Below are positions 43,385-51,458 of a DNA stretch of 64,000 bases, in pieces (within the stretch, counting starts at the first letter, position 1; each line of letters starts with the position of its first letter). The stretch comes from Chryseobacterium oranimense. GTDB lineage: Bacteria; Bacteroidota; Bacteroidia; Flavobacteriales; Weeksellaceae. Position numbers and translations under genes: made by a program. The stretch lies in NCBI RefSeq assembly GCF_025244725.1, contig NZ_CP104203.1, positions 1,984,001 to 2,048,000 on the forward strand. Direction: 5' to 3'. The notes under the pieces were generated by a model. It saw nothing but the letters and a program-made list of their open reading frames with translations, had not been told where the DNA came from and did not search any database.

Positions 43385-44389
43385 CTATTTTATATGAAAA
43401 TGCTTGGGAAAGGCATCTTCAGGCTTCATTCTGAAAATATTCAGCAATACCCATGATTTCAGAAAGCCATAGCCATAGGAAAACATCTGGATATAAGTGG
43501 AAATCACCGCCATTCCGGCAATGCTGATATTTTTAGTGACAATCAGGGCATGGAACAGCACGAGGAATGTATACAGCCCGTAAAACGCAAGGATAATTCC
43601 TCTGCCTAAAATAAAATACTCTATGAATCCCAAAATATAGCCCAGCATAAAAAGCGTAGGAAATGCAAATGAAATTTTGACGTAATTGGGATGCCTCTGG
43701 TTAAGAATGGGCCTGGCACATCCAAATTGATACACCTGCTTTGAAAATTTGCCCAAATCTACCCTGCGCTTATGATACACAGCAATATCATCAAAAAATG
43801 CAGTAGTAAAACCGTTCTCCCAAAGAGTCATCGACAGATCCGGATCTTCACCGATCCTCATTTCGGAAAAGCCGCCTACTTTTTCAAAAACTTCTTTCTT
43901 TACCCCCATATTAAAGCTTCTCGGCTGAAATCTGGAAACCGCTTTTTTACTTCCCCTGATTCCTCCTGTTGTAAAAACCGAAGTCATTGAGTATGAAATG
44001 GCTTTCTGCATCAGGTTAAATCCTTTATGCGCTTTGTCCGCTCCACCGAAAGCATCACACGGAATAGTCTCAATATCTTTTTTAATATTTTCGATATAAT
44101 CTTTTTCTACGATCACATCGCTGTCTACAAACAGAAGCCAATCATTCTGAGCTCTTTTCGCCCCATAATTCCGGGTAAGGCCGGGACCAGAATTATCTTT
44201 TCTGAAATATTTGATATCCAATATCCCTTCAAAGTTGTGAATGGTTGGTTTAAGGTCAATAAAGGATCCATCATCCACAATAATCACTTCAAACTCTTTA
44301 TCTGTCTGAAAAGTCAAAGAATTCAGCAGTTCAAAAAGTTCGTCTTTTCGGTTGAAAATAGCAACAACAATGGAAATGGTAGGTCTCAA
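43385..44389 (-). CDS. Family 2 glycosyltransferase with C-terminal membrane helices
   Basis: A 334-residue GT-A fold glycosyltransferase. It opens with ISIVVAIFNRKDELFELL, has VIIVDDGS (nucleotide-sugar contact) and LLFVDSDV (DxD-type metal site), then GEDPDLSMTLWENG in the acceptor region. About three hydrophobic segments lie near residues 240-320, so the enzyme is membrane-associated. It probably acts in cell-surface polysaccharide or glycolipid synthesis, but donor and acceptor are unknown. The start is TTG at 44389: an in-frame stop lies 15 bp upstream and no ATG precedes the conserved first strand. It stands alone, without other polysaccharide genes nearby. Confidence 0.88.
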   Translation of the reverse strand: MRPTISIVVAIFNRKDELFELLNSLTFQTDKEFEVIIVDDGSFIDLKPTIHNFEGILDIKYFRKDNSGPGLTRNYGAKRAQNDWLLFVDSDVIVEKDYIENIKKDIETIPCDAFGGADKAHKGFNLMQKAISYSMTSVFTTGGIRGSKKAVSRFQPRSFNMGVKKEVFEKVGGFSEMRIGEDPDLSMTLWENGFTTAFFDDIAVYHKRRVDLGKFSKQVYQFGCARPILNQRHPNYVKISFAFPTLFMLGYILGFIEYFILGRGIILAFYGLYTFLVLFHALIVTKNISIAGMAVISTYIQMFSYGYGFLKSWVLLNIFRMKPEDAFPKHFHIK

Positions 44390-44551
44390 ATTGAAAATTT
44401 TTCAAAATTACTTATTCGCCGAGGAACCTACAAACAGTTTAACAGGTTATTGGAAGAAATTTACTTTTAAGCAAACGAGAACTTCCATCACATGAAATTT
44501 TCAACACAATTATTTGACATTTTAAACAAAATCATTAGAATGAAGAGCTTC

Positions 44552-44559
44552 TACCTTTG
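44552..44559 (+). promoter_or_regulatory. -7 promoter box (TACCTTTG) of the SDR gene
   Basis: Perfect TAnnTTTG match on the plus strand, 25 nt before the ATG at 44585. It supports that start over in-frame ATGs further upstream, which lie before the box. Confidence 0.55.
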
Positions 44560-44584
44560 TTATAGAAATTTAAAACTAAAAAAA

Positions 44585-45598
44585 ATGATACACAACATCA
44601 ATCCACTACAGCATCCTATCCTTTCAGGATTTAATGAAAAGACCACAGCACAGGAAATTATAAAAGGAACTGACCTTACCGGTAAAACAGTGATCATCAC
44701 AGGTGGCTATGCAGGAATCGGCCTCGAAACGACTAAAGTTCTTGCAGCTGCGGGAGCCAACGTAATTATTCCTGCAAGAGACATTGAAAAAGCAGGAAAG
44801 AATCTTGCAGGTATTGAGAATATTGAATTTGAAAAAATGGATCTGATGGACCCTGACTCTATTGATGATTTTAGCCAAAGATTCCTGGCATCCGGAAGAA
44901 AGCTTGATCTTCTGATCAATAATGCCGGAATTATGTGGGTTCCTCTGCGTAGAGACAGCAGAGGTATCGAGTCACAGCTGGCAACCAATTATCTGGGGCA
45001 GTTTCATCTTACGGCCAGGCTTTGGCCCGCCTTGAAAAGATCAGGCAACGCAAGGGTTCTCAGCGTTTCTTCATATGGCCACCAGATGTCCGATTTTAAT
45101 TTTGAAGATCCGAATTTTGAGCAAAGGGAATATCAGACCCTGCTGGGATACGGACAGTCGAAGACAGCCTGTAATTTATTTGCGGCAGCATTGGATGAAA
45201 GAGGGAAAAAGTTCAATATCAGAGCCTATTCCCTGCATCCAGGATCTGTTTTTGGAACCGATCTTGGAAGAGAAGAACCGATAGACCTTTTTATCCAGAT
45301 GGGTACTCATGATGAGAACGGAAAAATAAAACCTGAAGTTGAAGCCAAATTAAAAACGATTCCACAAGGTGCTGCCACCACAATTTGGTGTGCAACGAGT
45401 CCTGCTCTTCAGAATATCGGTGGCGTTTATTGTGAAAACTGTGATATTGCCGAAATAGATCTCGGACAGATAGAACACCGATTTGATGAACCTGAAACGA
45501 TCCGCGGAGTCCAGCCCTATTCAATTGACAAAGACAATGCAGAAAGATTATGGACATTGAGTGAGGAAATGCTTGGCTTCAGATTCGATACGGAATAA
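44585..45598 (+). CDS. SDR family NAD(P)-dependent oxidoreductase (retinol dehydrogenase/WW-oxidoreductase-like)
   Basis: A 337-residue short-chain dehydrogenase. Start chosen at ATG 44585 (MIHNINPLQHPI) because ATGs at 44492 and 44540 lie upstream of the -7 box. The Rossmann motif reads TGGYAGIG (instead of TGxxxGIG; Y replaces a small residue). NNAG is near residue 112. The catalytic set is a Ser in SVSSYG and Tyr/Lys in YGQSKTA. The Pro-Gly segment LHPGSVFGTDLG follows. The substrate is unknown; similar proteins act on bulky alcohols or ketones. An AraC regulator gene follows 37 bp downstream in the same direction, with its own -7 box, and may regulate this gene. Confidence 0.9.
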   Translation: MIHNINPLQHPILSGFNEKTTAQEIIKGTDLTGKTVIITGGYAGIGLETTKVLAAAGANVIIPARDIEKAGKNLAGIENIEFEKMDLMDPDSIDDFSQRFLASGRKLDLLINNAGIMWVPLRRDSRGIESQLATNYLGQFHLTARLWPALKRSGNARVLSVSSYGHQMSDFNFEDPNFEQREYQTLLGYGQSKTACNLFAAALDERGKKFNIRAYSLHPGSVFGTDLGREEPIDLFIQMGTHDENGKIKPEVEAKLKTIPQGAATTIWCATSPALQNIGGVYCENCDIAEIDLGQIEHRFDEPETIRGVQPYSIDKDNAERLWTLSEEMLGFRFDTE

Positions 45599-45609
45599 TC
45601 TCATTTTAA

Positions 45610-45617
45610 TACATTTG
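45610..45617 (+). promoter_or_regulatory. -7 promoter box (TACATTTG) of the AraC regulator gene
   Basis: Perfect TAnnTTTG match, 18 nt before the ATG at 45636, in the 37-bp gap after the SDR stop. Confidence 0.5.
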
Positions 45618-45635
45618 CATCTATAAACCAAGATC

Positions 45636-46442
45636 ATGGATTTCAATATACAGTATATCACTCCGGATATCAAGCTCTCTACCTATGAAGACAGGCTTTT
45701 CAAGACTGAAACCGTTTTTGAATTTCATATGCTGGTCTGGTTTATATCAGGGGAAACAAAGATTATCCAGGCTGATAAAACATATGTATTCAAGGCCGGA
45801 GATATTTTCCTGATTCCGAGAAATCATCTGGCCACCATCATCAATTATCCCAAAGACGAACTTCCTCATAAGGCTGTAGTGATGCACCTTACCACAGAAC
45901 GGCTGAAACAGTTTTATGCTTCCGTTGAAGTGAAACATAAGACTTTTAGCCGGGAGTCTAAAATTCATAGCTTTCAGAGCCATCCGTTGCTGAAAAGCTG
46001 TCTGGCCTCCCTGATCCCCTATTTTGAAATGGAGGGGCCTTTTCCGGAAAATATTGCCTCTTTAAAAATCACTGAAGCCATCAGTATTTTACGGGAAATT
46101 GATCCGGATACAGATGCTGTCCTCACCGATTTTGAAGAACCGGGGAAAATTGATCTGGCCGGATTTATGGAAAAAAATTATATGTTCAATATGTCTTTGG
46201 AGCGGTTTGGATACCTGACGGGCAGAAGTTTGTCCACTTTCAACAGGGATTTCAGAAAAATTTTTCAGACCACGCCTCAGCGGTGGCTTATCCAAAAGCG
46301 CCTTGAATTAGCCTATTACCATTTAAAGGAGAAAAATAAACGGCCTTCGGATGTATTTCTGGAGGTTGGTTTTGAGGATTTCTCCCATTTTTCATATGCC
46401 TTTAAAAAGCAATTTGGGCTGGTGCCTTCTGCATTAATCTGA
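45636..46442 (+). CDS. AraC family transcriptional regulator
   Basis: A 268-residue regulator. The N-terminal half (about 1-110) is a cupin-like sensor with YVFKAGDIFLIPRNHLATI. The C-terminal about 100 residues form two helix-turn-helix motifs: MSLERFGYLTGRSLSTFNRDFRK, then PSDVFLEVGFEDFSHFSYAFKKQFGLVPSAL, the AraC/XylS signature. Its effector is unknown. It sits directly downstream of an SDR oxidoreductase gene on the same strand, which makes that gene a plausible target, by inference from proximity only. Confidence 0.92.
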   Translation: MDFNIQYITPDIKLSTYEDRLFKTETVFEFHMLVWFISGETKIIQADKTYVFKAGDIFLIPRNHLATIINYPKDELPHKAVVMHLTTERLKQFYASVEVKHKTFSRESKIHSFQSHPLLKSCLASLIPYFEMEGPFPENIASLKITEAISILREIDPDTDAVLTDFEEPGKIDLAGFMEKNYMFNMSLERFGYLTGRSLSTFNRDFRKIFQTTPQRWLIQKRLELAYYHLKEKNKRPSDVFLEVGFEDFSHFSYAFKKQFGLVPSALI

Positions 46443-46692
46443 TTAACCTGACAAATAGTTTGAAAGAATAGATTTTACCCCAATATAATAAGTATGAGAT
46501 GGTAAAAGATCTGCGCAATCTGCTAAATCTGCGAGTATAAAATTTAACGCAAAGATCATTAGTATTACTTCAGATTTAAGACAGCAAAGAGGAAATCAAC
46601 TCCGTTGATTTGATGAAGCAGCCGTATTAAGAATGACAAAGAATCTACATAACCCGCAAGAACATTTTCAGCGGAGAATTACTAGCTCAGCT
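46443..46692. repeat. Non-coding gap with degenerate dispersed repeat and small hairpin
   Basis: No gene is visible in this 250-bp stretch. It contains direct short words (ATCTGCGCAATCTGC...ATCTGCGAG, 46509-46536), the repeat-like segment TTTAACGCAAAG near 46541 shared with 43330, and a hairpin AAATCAAC / GTTGATTT (46593-46611). It looks like a second copy of the decayed element at 43070-43384. Confidence 0.45.
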
Positions 46693-47100
46693 TTAAATGA
46701 ACAAACCTGATCTAAAATAAACACACAGCACAAACGAAATAAAAAAAACGATCACAGAGCCGCTAAAAAACAAAAGTTTAAAAAGGCTTTTAAAATAATA
46801 TAGCTCAAGAACATGGAGAAGAAAAAACAAAATACCTGAAATTGCAATACCAATCAGTGAAGCTACAATAAAAGTCTGAATAGAATTTTTTGTGGGTAGC
46901 GGATCTTTAAAGACCAAAAACAGCAAAACAGCAGCTATTATCATAAATACAGTGCTTACCTTTTCAGTAAAATATTTTGACTTTTTCTTTTTTACAGATT
47001 TATTACTATAATTAATTCTTGCAGATGAAGACGAACCGCTGGAAAAAAGATTCAGCAAATCCAATACATTTTCTAATATTTCCAGAAGATCCCAGGCCAT
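46693..47100 (-). CDS. Hypothetical three-helix membrane protein
   Basis: A 135-residue protein. The N-terminus (MAWDLLEILENVLDLLNLF) is amphipathic and is followed by a Ser-rich and Lys-rich linker (about 20-48). Three hydrophobic segments follow (about 50-65, 78-97 and 110-130), predicting an integral membrane protein. No family was recognised. The ATG at 47100 is 17 nt after a perfect -7 box, which supports a real gene. It follows the methyltransferase gene on the same strand but has its own promoter, and a terminator lies between them. Confidence 0.7.
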   Translation of the reverse strand: MAWDLLEILENVLDLLNLFSSGSSSSARINYSNKSVKKKKSKYFTEKVSTVFMIIAAVLLFLVFKDPLPTKNSIQTFIVASLIGIAISGILFFLLHVLELYYFKSLFKLLFFSGSVIVFFISFVLCVYFRSGLFI

Positions 47101-47117
47101 TTTTAATTGAGTTTAAA

Positions 47118-47125
47118 CAAAAATA
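47118..47125 (-). promoter_or_regulatory. -7 promoter box (TATTTTTG) of the hypothetical membrane protein gene
   Basis: Perfect TAnnTTTG match on the minus strand, 17 nt before the ATG at 47100. Confidence 0.5.
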
Positions 47126-47141
47126 AAAGAATTATTCAAAT

Positions 47142-47167
47142 AAAAAACCTTCCATTGCTGGAAGGTT
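47142..47167 (-). terminator. Intrinsic terminator of the rRNA methyltransferase gene
   Basis: Perfect 9-bp stem AACCTTCCA / TGGAAGGTT with loop TTGC, followed on the minus strand by a T run; 17 bp beyond the stop at 47184. Confidence 0.86.
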
Positions 47168-47183
47168 CATATTTTGAAGTCTA

Positions 47184-48347
47184 TCACTCTTTTTCAAGTT
47201 TATGAAGCTTCTTTGTACCCTCGTACATTTCGTACTGAAGGAATCTTGTTTCCAGTTTTCCGTTGAAAAGTTTGATTTTCCTTGAAGGACGGAGCCCGAT
47301 TTTCTTCACGGCTTCCAGATCAGAAGAAATCAGCCATGCTAAAGTATTAGGATAACTTGTTTTGAAGGTATCTCCTATTTTCTTGTAGAAATCATCATCG
47401 TTAATAGAAATTCTTTCATCATAAGGTGGATTGAAAACCATCAATAATGGGAAAAGCTCTTTCTTGGAGTCAAAGAAATTCTGTTTTCTTACTTCAATCA
47501 CATCTTCCATTTCTGCCGCTTCAATATTGATTCTGGCTGCATTCAGCATTCTGGCATCAATATCATAACCTACGATCTTTCCCGTAAATTCTTTTACCCT
47601 GTTAACCCTGACTTCTTTAATTTTAGCAAAAAGATCTGCATCATAATTATTCCAGTTCTGGAAGGCAAATCTTCTTCTGAAAATCTGTGCAGGAAGATCC
47701 ATGGCAATCATGGCCGCTTCAATAAGAAGAGTACCGGAACCGCACATAGGATCTAAAAAGTTTCCTTTTCCGTCCCAGCCTGCCAGCTGCAGCATTCCGC
47801 TGGCCAGCACTTCATTGATTGGAGCCTCCCCTTGTTCTTTTCTATACCCCCTTTTAAATAAAGGATCTCCTGAAGAATCCAGAGAAACAGTTACCAGTTC
47901 CCTGTCGATGTGCAGATGGAATTTGATATCAGGGCTTTTTGTTTCTACATCAGGACGTCTGTTGAATTTATCCTGAAAATAATCTACAATAGCATCCTTC
48001 ATTTTCAGAGTAACAAACTGGGAATGCTTGAATGTTTCCGAATTTACAGTGGAATCAATTGCGAAAGACTGATCTACATCCATATATTCTTCCCAGGCAA
48101 TGGCAGAAAGTTTACTGTAAAACTGATGCTGGTTGAATGCTTTAAATTCAAATACAGGAATCAGAATTTTTAATGCAGTTCTTGCGGAGTAATTAATTTT
48201 ATAAAGGAAACCCAGATCTCCCTCACAATTGACCGCACGGTTTTTAATTTCTACATTTTTTCCTCCCAATTTTTTGATTTCTTCAGCAAGAATCTGCTCC
48301 AGTCCGAAGAATGTCTTTATCTGAATCTTTAGATTTTCTGTGTCCAT
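47184..48347 (-). CDS. THUMP-domain class I SAM-dependent RNA methyltransferase (RlmL/YpsC-like)
   Basis: A 387-residue enzyme that probably methylates guanosine N2 in 23S rRNA, by analogy to RlmL/YpsC. The N-terminal part (about 1-55) with KTFFGLEQILAEEIKKLGG and the THUMP domain (about 55-155) bind RNA. The Rossmann methyltransferase domain (about 160-380) carries LDPMCGSGTLLIEAA (motif I variant) and the catalytic NPPY motif in VFNPPYDERI, which marks amino-group methylation of a base. The substrate position is inferred from family only. It is a single minus-strand gene, divergent from the methyltransferase-ZIP operon. Confidence 0.9.
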   Translation of the reverse strand: MDTENLKIQIKTFFGLEQILAEEIKKLGGKNVEIKNRAVNCEGDLGFLYKINYSARTALKILIPVFEFKAFNQHQFYSKLSAIAWEEYMDVDQSFAIDSTVNSETFKHSQFVTLKMKDAIVDYFQDKFNRRPDVETKSPDIKFHLHIDRELVTVSLDSSGDPLFKRGYRKEQGEAPINEVLASGMLQLAGWDGKGNFLDPMCGSGTLLIEAAMIAMDLPAQIFRRRFAFQNWNNYDADLFAKIKEVRVNRVKEFTGKIVGYDIDARMLNAARINIEAAEMEDVIEVRKQNFFDSKKELFPLLMVFNPPYDERISINDDDFYKKIGDTFKTSYPNTLAWLISSDLEAVKKIGLRPSRKIKLFNGKLETRFLQYEMYEGTKKLHKLEKE

Positions 48348-48444
48348 AAATATATATTAAAAGATTTAATGATTTAATAATTAAAAGATTACGGGTTCAA
48401 TTTTACTGCTTATTGAATTTTTCGATCTTCCAATGTTTAAATAC

Positions 48445-48478
48445 TTTGCTTTTAACCGCACAAATTTAGTTATTTTTG
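48445..48478 (+). promoter_or_regulatory. Promoter of the methyltransferase-ZIP operon (TTTG-N22-TATTTTTG)
   Basis: The -7 box TATTTTTG is at 48471-48478 and TTTG at 48445-48448, with a 22-nt spacer. Only 4 nt separate the box from the ATG at 48483, so the transcript should be leaderless. Confidence 0.6.
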
Positions 48479-48482
48479 CATT

Positions 48483-49211
48483 ATGGAATGGTTTGAATCT
48501 TGGTTTGATACGCCTTATTATCATCTTCTTTATAGCAACAGAGACTATACGGAAGCAGAAAATTTCATTACAAAGCTTACTGAAGACCTTCAGTTACCGC
48601 AATCATCCAAGATTATTGATCTGGCATGTGGAAAAGGCAGGCACTCTGTTTTTCTTAACAAATTAGGCTACGACGTTCTCGGACTGGATCTTTCCAGACA
48701 AAGCATTGAATTCGATAAGCAGTTTGAAACACAGACTCTTCTTTTCAATGTTCACGACATGCGGAATCCTATTGATGCAGATCCCATGGATGCAGTATTC
48801 AACCTATTTACCAGCTTCGGATATTTCGACAACGAAAACGATGATAAAAAAGTTTTTCAGTCGGTTTATGATGTTTTAAAACCGGGAGGCTATTTTGTTC
48901 TTGATTATCTGAATGAAGAATATGTAAGAAGAAATATAGTTCCTGAAACCACCATAACCCGCGGTAATATTGACTTTAAGATCCTGAAAAAGATCGAAGG
49001 AAGACATATCATCAAAGATATTCGTTTTGAAGCAGACGGAAAACCCTTTCATTTCTTTGAGAAAGTAAAACTTCATACCCTGGAAGCCATCAATTCTTAT
49101 GCAGCCGACTGTGGTTTCGAAAGAATCAAAATCTGGGGCGATTACCAGCTGAATGAATTTGACCGTGAAGTTTCACCACGATGCATCAATTTATTTAAGA
49201 AAAAGGCATGA
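48483..49211 (+). CDS. Class I SAM-dependent methyltransferase
   Basis: A 242-residue soluble methyltransferase. Motif I is IIDLACGKGRHSVFLNKLG (about 41-59), motif II is VLGLDLS (about 62-68), and a motif IV-like segment is DAVFNLFTSFGYF (about 101-113), typical of small-molecule or protein methyltransferases. The N-terminus WFESWFDTPYYHLLYSNRDY is characteristic of a small Bacteroidota subfamily. The substrate is unknown. Its TGA overlaps the ATG of the ZIP transporter gene (ATGA), so the two are translationally coupled. Confidence 0.88.
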   Translation: MEWFESWFDTPYYHLLYSNRDYTEAENFITKLTEDLQLPQSSKIIDLACGKGRHSVFLNKLGYDVLGLDLSRQSIEFDKQFETQTLLFNVHDMRNPIDADPMDAVFNLFTSFGYFDNENDDKKVFQSVYDVLKPGGYFVLDYLNEEYVRRNIVPETTITRGNIDFKILKKIEGRHIIKDIRFEADGKPFHFFEKVKLHTLEAINSYAADCGFERIKIWGDYQLNEFDREVSPRCINLFKKKA

Positions 49212-49936
49212 TAACTGTCGTTTTACTGATATTAAGCGTCATTACAGGCGTTTTTCTAGGCAAGCATTTCGGAAAAAAGGAAAAGCTGGCTAAAAATCTG
49301 CTGGTACTGAGCGCCGGCTTCCTGATCACGATCTGCCTGAACGAAGTTTTCCCGCAGGTATATACTTCTGAAGCGGGAAGCAGTCTGGGAATTTTCGTTA
49401 TAGCAGGTGTTTTGCTTCAAATGATTCTCGAAGCCTTGACAAAAGGTTTTGAACATGGACATTTCCACCACCATAACGAGCATAATATTCTTCCTGTAGC
49501 CTTGATGGTAGGATTATTTATCCATGCTTTTATTGAAGGAATTCCTTTGGCTAATGAAAAAGAACATTTATCTCCCTATCTTCTGGGAATTGTGTTTCAC
49601 AATCTTCCGATTTCCTTTATACTCGGAGCTTTTTTGTTCAATCGTAAAAATGAATCTAAAACTTCGCCGTATCCTTCATTGCTGATTGTAGCCTTATTCG
49701 CTCTTGCTTCTCCAATGGGAATGCTGCTTGGAAATTATTTCAATCCTGATCTGCAGCCTTATTTTCTGGCTATTGTAGGAGGAATTTTCCTTCACATTTC
49801 ATCCGTTATTATTTTCGAAAGCAATAAAAATCACAATATCGATTGGGTAAAGATTGGACTTGTCATCATTGGAGTTTCCTTAGCGCTGATTATGCATTTG
49901 TTCCATCATCATCCTGCGGCCGGACATTCACATTAA
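49208..49936 (+). CDS. ZIP family metal transporter
   Basis: A 242-residue membrane protein with about eight helices. A histidine-rich cytoplasmic loop (HGHFHHHNEHN, about 78-88) follows the third helix. Helix 4 carries HAFIEGIPL (about 112-120) and helix 5 carries HNLPISF (about 137-143), the two metal-binding segments of ZIP proteins, where H, E, H and N line the transport path. The tail is again His-rich (HHHPAAGHSH). ZIP members import zinc, iron or manganese; the exact metal is unknown. It overlaps the upstream methyltransferase gene by 4 bp and forms an operon with it. Confidence 0.92.
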   Translation: MITVVLLILSVITGVFLGKHFGKKEKLAKNLLVLSAGFLITICLNEVFPQVYTSEAGSSLGIFVIAGVLLQMILEALTKGFEHGHFHHHNEHNILPVALMVGLFIHAFIEGIPLANEKEHLSPYLLGIVFHNLPISFILGAFLFNRKNESKTSPYPSLLIVALFALASPMGMLLGNYFNPDLQPYFLAIVGGIFLHISSVIIFESNKNHNIDWVKIGLVIIGVSLALIMHLFHHHPAAGHSH

Positions 49937-49964
49937 TGTTTCCTTTTTACATGATCACAATCAA

Positions 49965-49996
49965 TAAAAAAGCCCCGAATTAAATCCGGAGCCTTT
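49965..49996 (-). terminator. Probable terminator of the lipoprotein/FadL-like operon
   Basis: On the minus strand AAAGGCTCCG pairs with CGGGGCTTTT (10 bp with two G-U pairs, 49968-49977 with 49987-49996) and is followed by T-rich sequence. The pairing works only in minus-strand RNA because of the wobble pairs. Confidence 0.7.
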
Positions 49997-50025
49997 CAAT
50001 TTAATCACTCACTACACATCTGGAA

Positions 50026-51429
50026 TTAGAACTTCCAGCCTAATGTAATAAAGAAGTTATTCCTGTTATTTTTAACTTCTGAAACGGCAAAGTAATCTGA
50101 TGACATAATTCTTGTATCAGAATAATAAGCTGTATCAGTAGAAGGATTACCTGTTTCAATACCTCTCAAGAAAGGATTGCTGTATGTAGACGTTACATAT
50201 TGGTATGACGCATCAATATAAAACGACTTGAAATCATATCCCAAACCAACTGAGGCAAGATTTCTGTTATTCAGCATCATATTGCTGTATGACTGATCTG
50301 ATGTGGAAGCATCAGGATTTACCTGGCTTACCGTTAAAGCATCAAAAGGGTTGGATACATAAGAATAACCACCTCTCAGTCTAAACTGCTGTATTCTGTA
50401 TTCTGCACCTATTCTTACTTCAGACAGGTTCTTATAATTGTCTTTAAAGAAGCTATTTAGCTCGCTTTCAACACCTGTAACGACTTTGTATTTAGGTTTT
50501 GTAAGTCCAAGTGTATAGTCTACATTCAATGAAAAGTTTTTGCTGGCAACAAAAGCAGCACTTACTGTTGCTTTAAGCGGTGTTGTAAGATCTCTGGATT
50601 CACCGCCTGTACCGTCTCCATAATCAGGATCATTGTAGAAATTATAAGCCCTGTCGATACGCCAGAAAGTTGGAGTTTCTATGGAACCACCAATTCTGAA
50701 ATTAGGACTAAGCTTTCCGATTACCCCTAAGGAAGCAGAAAAACCTGAAGATCTTTCACTCATAGGTGTATTCTGTCTGTTAAAATACTCTATGGAACCA
50801 TTATCCAATGACTGGAAAGCTGCCGTATCATACTGATCTATGGATGCACTCAAAAAATTGAATCCTGCACCTATGTATAGATTATGATTATAATTGGCAC
50901 CTACCCCAAAACTTGTTCTGGAAAGATTTCCATATCTGTTATAGGCATGTCCCGCCAATGATGCGCTTTTATCAGTAAAATCTTTGATCACATTACTGCT
51001 TCCGGGAGATTCTACATAATTGTCCAATGATTGATTGGAAAAATTGATTCCGATATTGATAAACTTCCATCCTGTTTCAGTCATTAGGGGAAAAGCCATT
51101 ACAGCCCCAGCATTTCCAAGATCTGTATTGGTTTTACTGTAATCAATTGTTGATCCTGCCCAGGTACTTTTATTTTTATTTCCTGCAATAGATAGTGTTC
51201 CAGAAACTTCCCCGGAAATAGCTACTCCCAAACCTGCAGGGTTGGTAAGCAGTGAATTGGCATCACCTCCTAATGCTCCGTTAGCTCCTGCCATTGCATT
51301 AAACTTTGAAGAACCCACCATAGGAGTACTGGAATAAACATCTACAGTATTTCTCAATATGGAAACATCCTGTGCCTGCGCAAAAAATGCAGCAGAAACA
51401 CTCATTAATACTAAAGATTTTTTTAACAT
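50026..51429 (-). CDS. FadL/OmpP1/TodX-type outer membrane beta-barrel protein
   Basis: A 467-residue outer membrane protein. I chose the ATG at 51429 (MLKKSLVLMSVS), which begins a typical signal peptide ending FFAQAQ; a TTG nine codons upstream is less likely. The N-terminal block after cleavage has VGSSKFNAMAGANGALGGDAN and SLLTNPAGLGV, the FadL-family hatch signature. The rest is a run of alternating amphipathic strands, ending in ITLGWKF with a C-terminal aromatic residue as expected for a barrel. FadL-type pores import hydrophobic molecules; the cargo here is unknown. It lies 29 bp downstream of an unusual Gly/Trp/Tyr-rich lipoprotein gene and is probably co-transcribed. Confidence 0.88.
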   Translation of the reverse strand: MLKKSLVLMSVSAAFFAQAQDVSILRNTVDVYSSTPMVGSSKFNAMAGANGALGGDANSLLTNPAGLGVAISGEVSGTLSIAGNKNKSTWAGSTIDYSKTNTDLGNAGAVMAFPLMTETGWKFINIGINFSNQSLDNYVESPGSSNVIKDFTDKSASLAGHAYNRYGNLSRTSFGVGANYNHNLYIGAGFNFLSASIDQYDTAAFQSLDNGSIEYFNRQNTPMSERSSGFSASLGVIGKLSPNFRIGGSIETPTFWRIDRAYNFYNDPDYGDGTGGESRDLTTPLKATVSAAFVASKNFSLNVDYTLGLTKPKYKVVTGVESELNSFFKDNYKNLSEVRIGAEYRIQQFRLRGGYSYVSNPFDALTVSQVNPDASTSDQSYSNMMLNNRNLASVGLGYDFKSFYIDASYQYVTSTYSNPFLRGIETGNPSTDTAYYSDTRIMSSDYFAVSEVKNNRNNFFITLGWKF

Positions 51430-51458
51430 TATTTTTTTAATAGTTATTAAGTTCAAAA

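Noticed and set aside
44492..44584. Upstream ATGs extending the SDR protein
   Set aside because: They precede the -7 box at 44552-44559, so they would lie outside the predicted transcript.
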